The position numbers and the translations under genes are program-made. A stretch of 64,000 nt of DNA from Brevundimonas naejangsanensis DSM 23858 (lineage in GTDB: Bacteria; Pseudomonadota; Alphaproteobacteria; Caulobacterales; Caulobacteraceae), in contig NZ_ATXN01000002.1 of NCBI RefSeq assembly GCF_000421705.1, positions 1,302,001-1,366,000 on the forward strand. The letters are read 5' to 3'. Below are positions 19,903 to 28,092 of this stretch, piece by piece. Position 1 is the stretch's first letter, and every line of letters starts with the position of its first letter. The notes beneath the pieces were generated by a model. The model did not search any database. It was not told where the DNA came from and was given only the letters and a program-made list of their open reading frames with translations.

Positions 19903-20529
19903 TTAGAGGTCGCGCATCTGCTTTTGCGCTGCGCTGAAATACTGCCAGCCGGTCCACAGGGTGACGATCGCGGCCAGCCAGATCAGGGCGTCCGAAAACA
20001 GCTGGAAGTGCGGCAGATAGTCGAACGGCAGACCCCAGCCGTCCCAGTTTCGGGCGAACAGCTGGCAGCCCAGGGCCACCATCTGCAGCGTCGTCTTCCA
20101 CTTGGCGGCCAGGGTGACGGGCAGCTTGATGCGCCCGGCCATGGTTTCGCGCAGAGCAGAGACGGCGAATTCACGGAACAGGATCAGGCCGCAGGGAATG
20201 ATGATCTGCTGCACCGAGCCGCTGGTCAGGACGCCCAGCACGGCGCCGGTGACCAGGATCTTGTCGGCGATGGGGTCCAGGATGGCGCCCCAGCGCGTCT
20301 CCGCTTTCCAGCGGCGGGCCAGATAACCATCGATCCAGTCCGTCGAGGCGGCGATGACGAAGATCCAGAACCCCGTCCGGTACATTGCGAACTGGTCGTC
20401 CGGGCTCAGCCAGGCCGAGACGAAGGGGAAGCCGCTGGTCGCCCCCGCCAGCAGCAGGAACATGACGATCCCCGCCGCCAGCCGCAGGCTGGTCAGGATG
20501 TTGGGAATGGCTTTGTAGGCAGGGGCCAT
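19903..20529 (-). CDS. pgsA: CDP-diacylglycerol--glycerol-3-phosphate 3-phosphatidyltransferase
   Basis: PgsA makes phosphatidylglycerophosphate, the committed step to phosphatidylglycerol and cardiolipin, in the inner membrane. The 208-residue protein has several hydrophobic helices and the CDP-alcohol phosphotransferase signature DG..AR..G...D...D between Asp64 and Asp89, with all three acidic pairs intact. N-terminal IPNILTSLRLAAG is typical. It is the last of the run Nudix-DMT-uvrC-carbonic anhydrase-pgsA on the minus strand; uvrC and pgsA are frequent neighbours in alphaproteobacteria. A small stem (CCGCT/AGCGG at 19847-19857) followed on the minus strand by TCCTTTTCC may be its weak terminator. 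Confidence 0.94.
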   Translation of the reverse strand: MAPAYKAIPNILTSLRLAAGIVMFLLLAGATSGFPFVSAWLSPDDQFAMYRTGFWIFVIAASTDWIDGYLARRWKAETRWGAILDPIADKILVTGAVLGVLTSGSVQQIIIPCGLILFREFAVSALRETMAGRIKLPVTLAAKWKTTLQMVALGCQLFARNWDGWGLPFDYLPHFQLFSDALIWLAAIVTLWTGWQYFSAAQKQMRDL

Positions 20530-20608
20530 GACGTCTTCCGTTGCAACACGCCGGGTGTGCCATGGTTCGCGGCCAGAGGCGAGGGCGGGGTAAGCGGCGA
20601 GTGCGCTC

Positions 20609-21223
20609 TCAGTCCAGCCGCTCGAACCGTCCCGGTCCCGTCAGCTTGGACAGTATGCCCAGCGCGATGCCGAAATGCAGGCCGCTGAGCTTCAGTTCGC
20701 CCGCCGCCTCCTTCTGCGCGATCCAGGGGAAGGTGCGCAGGTTGTCCAGCGACAGGCGCACGACGGCCTCCTCGGCGGCGCATTCGACCTGTTCGGCGGG
20801 CAGGGTCTCGACAGCGCGGCGCACGCTGGGGGCGGCCTGTTCGACCCAGGGAGCGACGAAGTCCTGACAGTTGGCGGGGGCGCCGTTCAGCATGGCGTTC
20901 ACCCCGCCGCACGAGGCGTGGCCCATGACGACGATGTGCCGGACCTTCAGAACATTGACGCCGAACTCCAGCGCCGCCGAGACGCCGTGCAGCTTGCCGT
21001 CCGGCTCATAGGGCGGGACCAGATTGGCGACGTTGCGCACGACGAACAGCTCGCCCGGCGCCGTGTCGAAGATCAGGGCCGGATCGGCGCGGCTGTCGGA
21101 ACAGGCCACGACCAGGGTGTGCGGCTTCTGGCCGTTGGCGGCCAGGGCCTCGTATTCGGCGTGTTCGGACGGCCACCTGTTCGCGCGGAAGCGATGGTAG
21201 CCCTTGGTCAGTTCGGCGATCAT
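20609..21223 (-). CDS. Beta-class carbonic anhydrase
   Basis: Interconverts CO2 and bicarbonate with a zinc ion. The 204-residue protein carries the beta-class motifs CSDSR (Cys41, Asp43, Arg45) and GHASCGG (His102, Cys105), giving the full Cys-His-Cys zinc site and the Asp-Arg dyad. No signal peptide, so it is cytoplasmic. It is placed between uvrC and pgsA with short gaps. Bicarbonate is a substrate of CarB, which is also encoded in this window, but the two loci are far apart and no link is shown. Confidence 0.95.
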   Translation of the reverse strand: MIAELTKGYHRFRANRWPSEHAEYEALAANGQKPHTLVVACSDSRADPALIFDTAPGELFVVRNVANLVPPYEPDGKLHGVSAALEFGVNVLKVRHIVVMGHASCGGVNAMLNGAPANCQDFVAPWVEQAAPSVRRAVETLPAEQVECAAEEAVVRLSLDNLRTFPWIAQKEAAGELKLSGLHFGIALGILSKLTGPGRFERLD

Positions 21224-21277
21224 GAGATCGTTCCTAGACCCGCGACGCTTGGTCGCTCAACCCGGAATCTTCGTCTC

Positions 21278-23176
21278 TCATGACTTGTGAAAGAAGCCGT
21301 GGATGCGCTCGGCCAGGGCCTGGCTGATGCCGTCCACCTTGGCCAGATCTACGACCGAGGCGCGGCTGACGCCCTTGGCCGAGCCGAAGGCGTGCAGCAG
21401 GGCCTTCTTGCGCCCCGGCCCGACGCCGTCGATCTCATCCAGCGGATTCTTCTTGATGTCCATCGAGCGACGCTTGGCGTGGGCGCCGTTGGCGAAACGG
21501 TGCGCCTCGTCCCGCAGCCGTTGCAGATAGTAGAGCGCGGGGCTTTTCAGCGGCAGCATGAAGGGCGCCTTGCCAGGCATGAAGAACTTCTCCAGGCCTG
21601 CGTCGCGGTCCGGCCCCTTGGCCACGCCGACCACGGCGATGTCGTCAACGCCCAGATCGGCCATAACGGCCAGCACCTCGGCCAGTTGGCCCGCCCCGCC
21701 GTCGATCAGCAGCAGGTCGGGACGCTCGACCGCCTCGCCGGCTTCCTCGTCCTTCACCAGCCGTCCGAAACGGCGGCGCATGACCTCGCGCATCATGCCG
21801 TAATCGTCGCCGGGCGCCAGGTCTTCGCCCTTGATGTTGAACTTGCGGTACTGGTTCTTGCGGAAGCCCTCAGGCCCCGCGACGATCATGCCGCCGACGG
21901 CGTTGGTCCCCTGAATATGGGCGTTGTCATAGACCTCGATCCGCTCGGGCCGGGCGTCCAGACCGAAGGCCTCGCACACCTCGTCCAGAATTTTGCTTTG
22001 CGCCGAGTTCTCGGCCAGCTTGCGGCCCAGCGCCTCGCGGGCGTTGGTCAGGGCGTGGTCGACCAGACTGGCCTTGCCGCCGCGTTGGGGGCGGGCGATC
22101 TCGACCCGATGTCCGGCCTTCATGCTGAAGGCTTCCTCCAGCAGCTCCAGCTCGTGCGGGCGGACGTTGGACAGGATCAGGCGCGGAATCGGCTTGTCCT
22201 CATAAAATTGGCCCAGGAAGGCGGCGAGGATTTCCGGGTCGCTGTCGCTCTTGTCCACGCGCGGGAAATAGGCGCGCCCGCCCCAGTTCTGACCCGCGCG
22301 ATAGAAGAAGACCTGGACGCAGGCCTGACCGCCCTCGGCATGCAGGGCGAAGACGTCGGCCTCGGCCACGCCGTCGGCGTTGACGCTGCTTTCCATCGAA
22401 ATGGCCGACAGGGCGCGAATCCGGTCGCGCACGCGGGCGGCGGTCTCGAAGTCCAGGTCGTCCGACGCCGCCTGCATCTCCTGCGACAGACGGCCGATGA
22501 CCGCGCGCGACTTGCCGCGCAGGAACTGTTCGGCCTCAGTGACCAGATCGCCGTAGTCCTCAAGGCTGATAAGGCCGGTGCAGGGCGCCGAGCAGCGCTT
22601 GATCTGGTGCAGCATGCAGGGGCGGGTGCGCGTCTCGTAGACGCTGTCCGAACAGGAGCGCAGCAGGAAGGCCTTCTGCAGCGTGTTCAACGTGTGGTTG
22701 ACCGCCCAGGTCGAGGCGAAGGGACCGAAATAGTCGCCCGGAATCGTATGGGCGCCACGATGCTTGCGGACCTGGGGCGCGCGGTGGTCGCGGCGGATCA
22801 TCAGCTCGGCGAAGGACTTGTCGTCCCTCAGCACCACGTTGAAGCGCGGCTTCAGCTTCTTGATGAAGTTCGATTCGAGCAGCAGGGCCTCGGTCTCGGA
22901 GGCGGTGACCACCAGCTCCATTGAGCGGGTCAGGCTAACCATCAGGCCGATGCGCTGGGTGTGGAATCGCCCTTGCGCATATTGAACCACCCGCTTCTTC
23001 AGCGACTTGGCCTTACCGACATAGAGGCAGGCGCCGTCCTCGCCGTACATGCGATAGACGCCGGGCTTGTCGGGCGCGCGCCGGGCCTCGTCCGCGATCA
23101 GCTCGGCGGCCTGAAGCGGCAGGGCGTTCGCCTGCGAGACGGGCGTCTCCGGAATGTCTGGCGTCGGATCGGTCAT
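21278..23176 (-). CDS. uvrC: Excinuclease ABC subunit C
   Basis: UvrC makes both incisions in nucleotide excision repair. The 632-residue protein has all domains in order: GIY-YIG nuclease ([11 protein letters not shown]...[13 protein letters not shown], residues 38-67), a Cys-rich region ([25 protein letters not shown]), a UVR motif that binds UvrB ([21 protein letters not shown]), the RNase H-like endonuclease core ([17 protein letters not shown] and [10 protein letters not shown]) and C-terminal helix-hairpin-helix repeats ([18 protein letters not shown]). No obvious SOS box was found upstream, in contrast to uvrB at 32285. It starts 17 bases after the DMT transporter stop. Confidence 0.97.
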   Translation of the reverse strand: MTDPTPDIPETPVSQANALPLQAAELIADEARRAPDKPGVYRMYGEDGACLYVGKAKSLKKRVVQYAQGRFHTQRIGLMVSLTRSMELVVTASETEALLLESNFIKKLKPRFNVVLRDDKSFAELMIRRDHRAPQVRKHRGAHTIPGDYFGPFASTWAVNHTLNTLQKAFLLRSCSDSVYETRTRPCMLHQIKRCSAPCTGLISLEDYGDLVTEAEQFLRGKSRAVIGRLSQEMQAASDDLDFETAARVRDRIRALSAISMESSVNADGVAEADVFALHAEGGQACVQVFFYRAGQNWGGRAYFPRVDKSDSDPEILAAFLGQFYEDKPIPRLILSNVRPHELELLEEAFSMKAGHRVEIARPQRGGKASLVDHALTNAREALGRKLAENSAQSKILDEVCEAFGLDARPERIEVYDNAHIQGTNAVGGMIVAGPEGFRKNQYRKFNIKGEDLAPGDDYGMMREVMRRRFGRLVKDEEAGEAVERPDLLLIDGGAGQLAEVLAVMADLGVDDIAVVGVAKGPDRDAGLEKFFMPGKAPFMLPLKSPALYYLQRLRDEAHRFANGAHAKRRSMDIKKNPLDEIDGVGPGRKKALLHAFGSAKGVSRASVVDLAKVDGISQALAERIHGFFHKS

Positions 23177-23192
23177 CAGGCGGGATATAGGC

Positions 23193-23639
23193 TCAGCCGC
23201 GCCGGACCAGAAGCACCCCGCCGATCACCAGCAGCACACCGGCGATGCGGGTCAGGCTGATCGGTTGCTGCGGCACGCCCATGACGCCGAAATGATCGAG
23301 GATCAGGCTCAGCGCCAGCTGACCCGCCACCATCAGGGTGATGGTCAGCGCCACGCCGATCTTGGGCACGCCCCAGGCGGCCGCCACCACGAAGACGCAG
23401 CCGTAAAGCCCGCCCATCCAGGCCCAGGCGGGCAAGGTCTTCATCGCCTGCACGTCCGGCCGCGTCTGCAACGCCATCGCCAGCACGCCCAGCGCCACCG
23501 TCCCGACGAAGAAGGAGACGAAGGCCGCATTGACCGGCGAGCCCACCGCGCTGGCCAGCCGCGCATTGGTCGGCCCCTGCAGGGCGGTGGCGGCGCCGCC
23601 GATGATCATGGCCAGCAGGGCGAGGACGGGTAACTGCAT
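23193..23639 (-). CDS. YdcZ-type DMT family transporter (DUF606)
   Basis: A 148-residue, very hydrophobic protein with five predicted membrane helices, the half-size layout of YdcZ/DUF606 members of the drug/metabolite transporter superfamily. Typical segments are [16 protein letters not shown] near the N-terminus and [18 protein letters not shown] at the end. Such half-length proteins probably function as dimers; substrates are unknown. The ATG at 23639 lies 8 bases after the Nudix stop, so the two are co-transcribed. Confidence 0.82.
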   Translation of the reverse strand: MQLPVLALLAMIIGGAATALQGPTNARLASAVGSPVNAAFVSFFVGTVALGVLAMALQTRPDVQAMKTLPAWAWMGGLYGCVFVVAAAWGVPKIGVALTITLMVAGQLALSLILDHFGVMGVPQQPISLTRIAGVLLVIGGVLLVRRG

Positions 23640-23647
23640 CGGCTGTC

Positions 23648-24121
23648 TCACCAATTCGGATCGGGCGCGGCGCCGCCGAAGATCTCGGCCAGTCGGGCGC
23701 GGGTGGCGCGGGTCGCATCCTCGGGCAGGGCGTCGGGGGAAAACCAGCCGATCTCGGCGATTTCGCCGTGACTGGTCCGCTCGGTCATGTCGAAGGCGTC
23801 GATGCGGAAGACCAGCACATGATCCCCCGGAAAGAAGCGCTCATTGGAATGAACCGACAGCAGGCGCGGCTCGCCCCTGACGATCAGCCCGGCCTCTTCG
23901 CGCAGTTCGCGGATGACGGCGGCTTGCGTCGTCTCGCCCTTGTCCACCCCGCCGCCGGGCAGCCACCAGCCCTCCAGATAGGTGTGTTTGACCAGCAGCA
24001 CCCGGCCCTCGCCATCGACCGCCGCGCCGCGCACGCCCAGCGTCATGCCCCGGCTCATCCGCGACCAGGCGAAGAACAAAGGCCGGGTGAAGGGTTCGAT
24101 GCGGATGCGCCAGTTCGCCAT
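23648..24121 (-). CDS. Nudix hydrolase
   Basis: A 157-residue protein with a complete Nudix box (G-x5-E-x7-REL-x-EE-x-G-L) at residues 57-79, which binds Mg2+ and cleaves nucleoside diphosphates linked to another moiety. N-terminal MTLGVRGAAVDGEGRVLLVKH and GWWLPGGGVDKGE are typical of house-cleaning MutT-like members. No HTH domain is fused, so it is not a NadQ/NrtR-type regulator. First gene of the run toward uvrC and pgsA. The substrate is unknown. Confidence 0.9.
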   Translation of the reverse strand: MANWRIRIEPFTRPLFFAWSRMSRGMTLGVRGAAVDGEGRVLLVKHTYLEGWWLPGGGVDKGETTQAAVIRELREEAGLIVRGEPRLLSVHSNERFFPGDHVLVFRIDAFDMTERTSHGEIAEIGWFSPDALPEDATRATRARLAEIFGGAAPDPNW

Positions 24122-24202
24122 GCGCGAACGATAGGCCGCGGTCGGGCGGCTTGAACAGGGGCGCGCTTGCCCCTATTCGGGGACAAAATCAGGAGCTGCA
24201 CC

Positions 24203-24283
24203 ATGCTGGCCATCGCCACCATCTTCGTTTTCATCGCCGTCATCGCCGCCGTCAACTATTACGAGTTCGGCCGGGTTGACTGA
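24203..24283 (+). CDS. 26-residue single-helix membrane micropeptide
   Basis: ATG at 24203 with AGGAG 7-8 bases upstream opens a 26-codon frame ending TGA at 24281-24283. The product is one hydrophobic helix (MLAIATIFVFIAVIAAVNYY) followed by a short polar tail EFGRVD. Its last codons overlap the TTG start of the pteridine-reductase-like gene at 24276 by 8 bases, an arrangement of translational coupling. The strong ribosome-binding site together with the overlap argue that it is translated. It could anchor or regulate the downstream enzyme, or serve only as a coupling leader. No homologue can be named. Confidence 0.6.
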   Translation: MLAIATIFVFIAVIAAVNYYEFGRVD

Positions 24284-25064
24284 GTCCGGGCGCGCGGACG
24301 CTCCTTCGACGGCTCAGTTCAAAGGCGCTGCGCTGGTCACCGCCGCTTCGGGCCGGATCGGGGCGGTGCTGGCCAAGGCGGCCGCTCAGGCGGGCTATGA
24401 CGTCGTCGTCCACTATCGATCCGGCGCGGACGGCGCACAGGGCGTGGTTCAGGCGATCGAGGGCATGGGACGGCGCGCCATCGCCGTCCAGGCCGAGCTG
24501 ACGGACCCCGACGCGCGCGCCGCCCTGATGGATCAGGCCTTCGCCTTCGGGCCGTTGCGGGCGCTGGTCAACAATGCCTCACTGTTCGTCTATGACCAGT
24601 TGCAGACCTTTCAGGAGGCGGATCTGCGCCTTCATCACGAGGTCAACGTCCTGGCGCCGCTGGCCCTGACCCGAGACTTCGCTGCGCGCCTGCCTGAGGC
24701 GGACGAAGGCGTGGTGGTCAATATGCTGGACTATAAGGTCACGGCCCCGAACCCCGACTTCTTCTCCTACACCGTCAGCCGCGTCGGCATCGCCCACATG
24801 ACCGGCGCCCTGGCGCTGGCCCTGGCGCCGCGCATCCGCGTCTGCGGCATCGCGCCGGGTCTGACCCTGCCCTCCGCCGGCTGGCCTGAAGCCGACTATC
24901 AGGCCGGAGCCGAGGCCACGCCGCTGAAACGGCCCGTGACGGTCGAGGATCTGGCCGCCGCCCTGACCTTCATCCTGACGGCGCGCAGCCTGACCGGACA
25001 GAATCTGGTGATCGACGCGGGGGCGGCCCTGACACGCCGCGACCGCGATCTGGAGTTCGCCTGA
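24276..25064 (+). CDS. Pteridine-reductase-like SDR (PTR1/FolM type)
   Basis: Short-chain dehydrogenase of 262 residues. The cofactor loop TAASGRIG (22-29) has the Arg of PTR1/FolM-type NADPH enzymes, and NNAS (99-102) is conserved. The catalytic region matches PTR1 spacing: Asp152, Tyr165 thirteen residues on, and residue 169 where PTR1 has its catalytic Lys. Here residue 169 is Arg (YTVSR). With folB and a PTPS-like gene downstream, it probably reduces dihydropterins such as dihydromonapterin or dihydrofolate. The only good start is a TTG inside the end of the 26-codon frame. The Lys-to-Arg change may lower or alter activity. Confidence 0.8.
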   Translation: MTESGRADAPSTAQFKGAALVTAASGRIGAVLAKAAAQAGYDVVVHYRSGADGAQGVVQAIEGMGRRAIAVQAELTDPDARAALMDQAFAFGPLRALVNNASLFVYDQLQTFQEADLRLHHEVNVLAPLALTRDFAARLPEADEGVVVNMLDYKVTAPNPDFFSYTVSRVGIAHMTGALALALAPRIRVCGIAPGLTLPSAGWPEADYQAGAEATPLKRPVTVEDLAAALTFILTARSLTGQNLVIDAGAALTRRDRDLEFA

Positions 25065-25154
25065 GCCGTCAGCAGCGGCGTTGTTCGCCGCCACATGACC
25101 TTTATTTGCCGATAGGTTGGTGCTTTAGCTGCCGTCGTTCATCCTGAGACCCTC

Positions 25155-25691
25155 ATGCCCGCTGTCCGTTTCACTCGCCGCTTCTCGATGGCGCACCGGC
25201 TGATCGCCGATGCGGGGTCGAAATGCGCCGTGCCGCATGGACACAATGAGTTCGTGACCGTGACGCTGGAGCCGATGGCCGAAATCGATTTCGGCGGCGC
25301 CAACTATGCGGCCTCCTTCGAGCGGCTCAAGGCGCGCTGGCATGGCTTCGTCGACCGCAGCCTGGACCACGCCTTCCAGCTGAACCGCGCCGACCCCCTG
25401 CTGACCTGGTTCCAGCAGCATGAGCCGCATCGGCTCAACCAGGTGCTGACGGTCGACGGCGACCCGACGACCGAGGCTCTGGTCATCGCTCTGTGGCGAA
25501 AGCTGGAAGCCATCCTGTCGGCCGAGGACCTGCCCTTCCGCCTGGCCGAGCTGGCCATTGAGGAAACGCCGACCAACACCGTCCTGACGCGCGGCCTGAC
25601 CGAGGCGGAGCGGGCGTGGGCGCTGGGCGCCTGGTGCGACCGGGCCGATTTCAGCATCAATGATCTTCTGCCGCCGGAGACCTGGTCTTGA
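25155..25691 (+). CDS. 6-pyruvoyl-tetrahydropterin synthase / QueD-family enzyme
   Basis: 178 residues. The zinc ligands His14, His28 and His30 and catalytic Cys24 (C-x3-HGH) are present, along with DHAFQLN (Asp71, His72) and a late EETPTN containing the pterin-binding Glu. This is the active-site set of PTPS and QueD. QueD makes 6-carboxytetrahydropterin for queuosine; PTPS-like enzymes act in biopterin-type pathways. It is longer than typical QueD (about 120). The neighbouring reductase and folB argue for a folate or reduced-pterin role rather than queuosine, but this is inference. Its stop overlaps the folB start (TTGA). Confidence 0.82.
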   Translation: MPAVRFTRRFSMAHRLIADAGSKCAVPHGHNEFVTVTLEPMAEIDFGGANYAASFERLKARWHGFVDRSLDHAFQLNRADPLLTWFQQHEPHRLNQVLTVDGDPTTEALVIALWRKLEAILSAEDLPFRLAELAIEETPTNTVLTRGLTEAERAWALGAWCDRADFSINDLLPPETWS

Positions 25692-26077
25692 GCGCCGTCG
25701 TCACCCCCCTGCCCTCCGCCGAGCCGCGCCGCCTGGGCCTGAAGGTCATGGTGCGCGCCCTGAAGGTCGAGGCCTCCATCGGCTTCTACGACCACGAGCA
25801 CGGACGCCTGCAGCCGCTGTCGGTCGACGTCGAACTGGACCTGGGCGCCGCGCCGGTCGAGCGGCTGGCCGACACGCTGGACTATGACGGCGTCGCCCGC
25901 ATCGTGCGCGAGCTGGCGGCGGGGCCGCACATCGCCCTGATCGAAACCTTCGCCGAGCGCACCGCCGTCGCCTGCCTGGCCGATCCGCGCGTGCTGGGCG
26001 TGGTCGTGCGGGTCGAGAAGCCCGGCGCCATTCCCGATGCGGCGGCCGCCGCCTGCGAAGTCGCCTATTCGCGTTGA
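25688..26077 (+). CDS. folB: Dihydroneopterin aldolase
   Basis: FolB cleaves (and epimerises) 7,8-dihydroneopterin to 6-hydroxymethyl-dihydropterin in folate synthesis. The 129-residue product contains VRALKVEASIGFYDHEHGRLQPL with the family's G-Y/F-D/E-H-E pattern, DYDGVARIVRELAAG, and IALIETFAERTAVACL, where the conserved Glu binds the pterin. The start is a TTG that overlaps the upstream stop by one codon's worth of bases (TTGA), implying coupled translation. Weak alternative: an epimerase-only homologue (FolX). Confidence 0.88.
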   Translation: MSAVVTPLPSAEPRRLGLKVMVRALKVEASIGFYDHEHGRLQPLSVDVELDLGAAPVERLADTLDYDGVARIVRELAAGPHIALIETFAERTAVACLADPRVLGVVVRVEKPGAIPDAAAAACEVAYSR

Positions 26078-26135
26078 GGCTGGTTGCGCGGGGCCGTTCG
26101 TCCCGCCATCATCTTCGCCCTGACAAGAGGTTCCG

Positions 26136-26507
26136 ATGGTTCAGCCCGGCGATTACACCAGCAACAGCGGCGAGGCTTCGGCTGAGTTGACCGGCATCTA
26201 TGCCGGCTATGCGTTGATCCTGCTGGCGGCGCCGACCTTCGGCGTGGCGGCGGCCATCGGCCTGTTGCGCGCATGGGGGCGCTCGGCGCCGGTCGACCCG
26301 ATCCTGCGCAGTCACTTCATCTTTCAGCAGCGGACCCTGGTAGCGGCGGTGTGCGCCATCGTCGCCGGCGCGGTGCTGATCCTGGTCAACCTCGGCGTCT
26401 TCGTCCTGTTCATCATGGCCGTGTGGACCATCGTGCGCGGCGCCCTGGGGCTCAAGGACCTGCTGAACGGACGCCCCATCGCCGCGCCCCGTCGCCTCTT
26501 CTACTGA
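26136..26507 (+). CDS. Small membrane protein, DUF4870-like (paralogue 1)
   Basis: A 123-residue protein with about three hydrophobic segments (roughly 22-45, 68-86 and 87-103) and the C-terminal signature [19 protein letters not shown], shared with the next gene's [15 protein letters not shown]. The two look like tandem duplicates. Both resemble DUF4870/Tic20-like membrane proteins by layout, without firm evidence. AGAGG precedes the ATG. Function unknown. Confidence 0.65.
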   Translation: MVQPGDYTSNSGEASAELTGIYAGYALILLAAPTFGVAAAIGLLRAWGRSAPVDPILRSHFIFQQRTLVAAVCAIVAGAVLILVNLGVFVLFIMAVWTIVRGALGLKDLLNGRPIAAPRRLFY

Positions 26508-26521
26508 AAGGACCGCCCTTC

Positions 26522-26896
26522 ATGAGCGATCAGAACCCGGCCGCCCCGATTGCGGGCCGCGACGGCGCCGTCGTGGCGTGGATTCTCTACATCCTGTCGA
26601 TCCCCAGCGCGAACGTGCTGGTGCTGGTCGGACTTGTCCTGGCCTATGTGAATCGCGGCTCGGCGACGGGTCTGGCGGCCCAGCACGTCGAGGCGCAGAT
26701 CAAGCTGTTCTGGTCCGTCTTCTGGATCAGCGCCATCCTGTGGGTGCTGGTGGCGATCAGCGCCGTAGCCTCGGCCTTCCTGATCGGCATTCCCTTCCTG
26801 CTGCTGTTCGGACTTCTTTTGCTGCTGGTGTCGATCTGGTTCACGGTGAAAAGCGTTCTGGGTCTGCTGGCCCTGTTGAACGATCGGCCGGCCTGA
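26522..26896 (+). CDS. Small membrane protein, DUF4870-like (paralogue 2)
   Basis: A 124-residue protein with a short polar N-terminus ([15 protein letters not shown]) and three or four membrane segments; the loop [22 protein letters not shown] is typical of the DUF4870 pattern (basic residue, Ala-x-x-H-x-x-x-Q). The C-terminus parallels its upstream neighbour. The ATG at 26522 is supported by AAGGA upstream and follows the first paralogue by 14 bases, so the two form an operon. Function unknown. Confidence 0.7.
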   Translation: MSDQNPAAPIAGRDGAVVAWILYILSIPSANVLVLVGLVLAYVNRGSATGLAAQHVEAQIKLFWSVFWISAILWVLVAISAVASAFLIGIPFLLLFGLLLLLVSIWFTVKSVLGLLALLNDRPA

Positions 26897-26921
26897 TCTG
26901 ACCCCTTCAGGAGGAGCCGCC

Positions 26922-27212
26922 GTGTCCGCCTTCAAAGACCACGCCGCCGACCACCGTTTCCAGCAGATGTTCGCCGACGCTGACGGGACCGAGCATCTCG
27001 TCTGGGCCGAATACGCCGTGCGCGGCCATGCCCGCGTCATCCTGCACGTCGAGGCCCACCCGGCCCTGCGCGGCACGGGCGCCGCCGGCCGCTTCATGCA
27101 GGCCCTGGCCGAACACGCCCGCGCCGAGAAACTGACGCTGATCCCGCACTGCAGCTATGCCGTCGCCTGGCTGAAACGCCACCCCGAGTACGCAGACGTA
27201 CTCGGTTCCTAG
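26922..27212 (+). CDS. Small GNAT-like acetyltransferase (Acetyltransf_CG type)
   Basis: A 96-residue minimal acetyltransferase-like protein. It shows RVILHVEAHPALRGTGAAGRFMQAL, the shortened acetyl-CoA loop (RGTGAA), and the late PHCSYAVAWLKRHPEYADV with the Cys and His-Pro-x-Tyr typical of the YjdJ/Acetyltransf_CG family. The start is GTG with GGAGGAG upstream. A short hairpin AAGGC/GCCTT followed by TTT lies just after the stop and may terminate transcription. The acceptor is unknown. Confidence 0.8.
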   Translation: MSAFKDHAADHRFQQMFADADGTEHLVWAEYAVRGHARVILHVEAHPALRGTGAAGRFMQALAEHARAEKLTLIPHCSYAVAWLKRHPEYADVLGS

Positions 27213-27343
27213 TCGGCCGCGGTCAGAAGGCTCCGCCTTTTGGCTGCTGCGCGCCGCCCTTCGGGTCGACCCGACGCGGCCTGACACTTCGCGCGGGCGC
27301 TCAAGCAGTGAGCGACCGCGTCGCGAGCGGTAGCGCCCTTAGA

Positions 27344-27670
27344 TCAAGGATGACTCTTGGCGACGATGGCCTTCATCGTCTCGGCCTTGGACGGCAGGTC
27401 GGCGACCAGGCGGGCGGCCAGTTCGCGGGCGCCGACCGGATAGGCGTCGCCCCCGTCGGCGATCTCCTTGGCCATGTCGGCGGCCTTGCACAGAGCGGCC
27501 TCAAGCGCCTCGACCTGTTCGATCGCCAGGGCGCGAGCCTCGGCCTGCAGGCGCTTGACCCGTTCAGCGGTGGTTTCGGGGGCGCGCATCAGGTCGTAGA
27601 CCTCGGCTTCCGGCGAGGAGACCACGCGCAGGGCCGCGCGGGCGTCGGATTCATTGCTGGACTTGGTCAT
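27344..27670 (-). CDS. Hypothetical helical protein
   Basis: 108 residues starting MTKSSNESDARAALRVV, with AGGAGAT 8 bases upstream. It is predicted to be helical (TTAERVKRLQAEARALAIEQVEALEAALCKAADMAKEIADGG), with no signal peptide or recognised domain. A 130-base gap separates it from the small acetyltransferase gene, and the next gene to the right is on the other strand, so it is probably expressed alone. Confidence 0.65.
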   Translation of the reverse strand: MTKSSNESDARAALRVVSSPEAEVYDLMRAPETTAERVKRLQAEARALAIEQVEALEAALCKAADMAKEIADGGDAYPVGARELAARLVADLPSKAETMKAIVAKSHP

Positions 27671-27869
27671 CGCATCATCTCCTGGCGGCACCATGCCTCA
27701 TTTTCGCCCTAAGGTCGCATCCCATCTGCAGCCAAGCTGCAAGGACGGCGCCGGATGTTGCGCCAAGGCCGCATCAAGCGCGGATGGGTTGCAACAGTTC
27801 CCCGCCTGTGACGCTCTTTGACAGTGTGGTCCAGCCGCGCTTTCCTGACTGTCGCACAGGGAGACGCTG

Positions 27870-28088
27870 ATGACCCAGACCGTTCCGCCGCCCCGGCCTC
27901 CTCAGGGAGAGGAAGGCGAATGGACCCTGCTGCAAAGCCGGGTCGACCGCAATTTCTGGCAGTGGGACCGCCGCCACGCACCGTCAGCCCCGACTCTGAC
28001 CCGATTCGTCATCGTCCGCCCGCCCGAGCGCCTCGACTACGACACCTTCGACGAGGCCGAGGCCATGTTCGAGGCGATGGAAGGCTGA
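27870..28088 (+). CDS. Hypothetical small protein
   Basis: 72 residues, MTQTVPPPRPPQGEEGEW at the start with GGGAG upstream. Acidic C-terminus (DYDTFDEAEAMFEAMEG). Trp-rich middle (FWQWDRR). No domain recognised. Convergent to the symporter gene four bases away. Confidence 0.55.
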   Translation: MTQTVPPPRPPQGEEGEWTLLQSRVDRNFWQWDRRHAPSAPTLTRFVIVRPPERLDYDTFDEAEAMFEAMEG

Positions 28089-28092
28089 GCGC

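Noticed and set aside
23648..24121. The Nudix gene as the nad-operon regulator
   Set aside because: NadQ and NrtR carry a helix-turn-helix domain fused to a Nudix-like domain. This protein is a lone, catalytically complete Nudix hydrolase.
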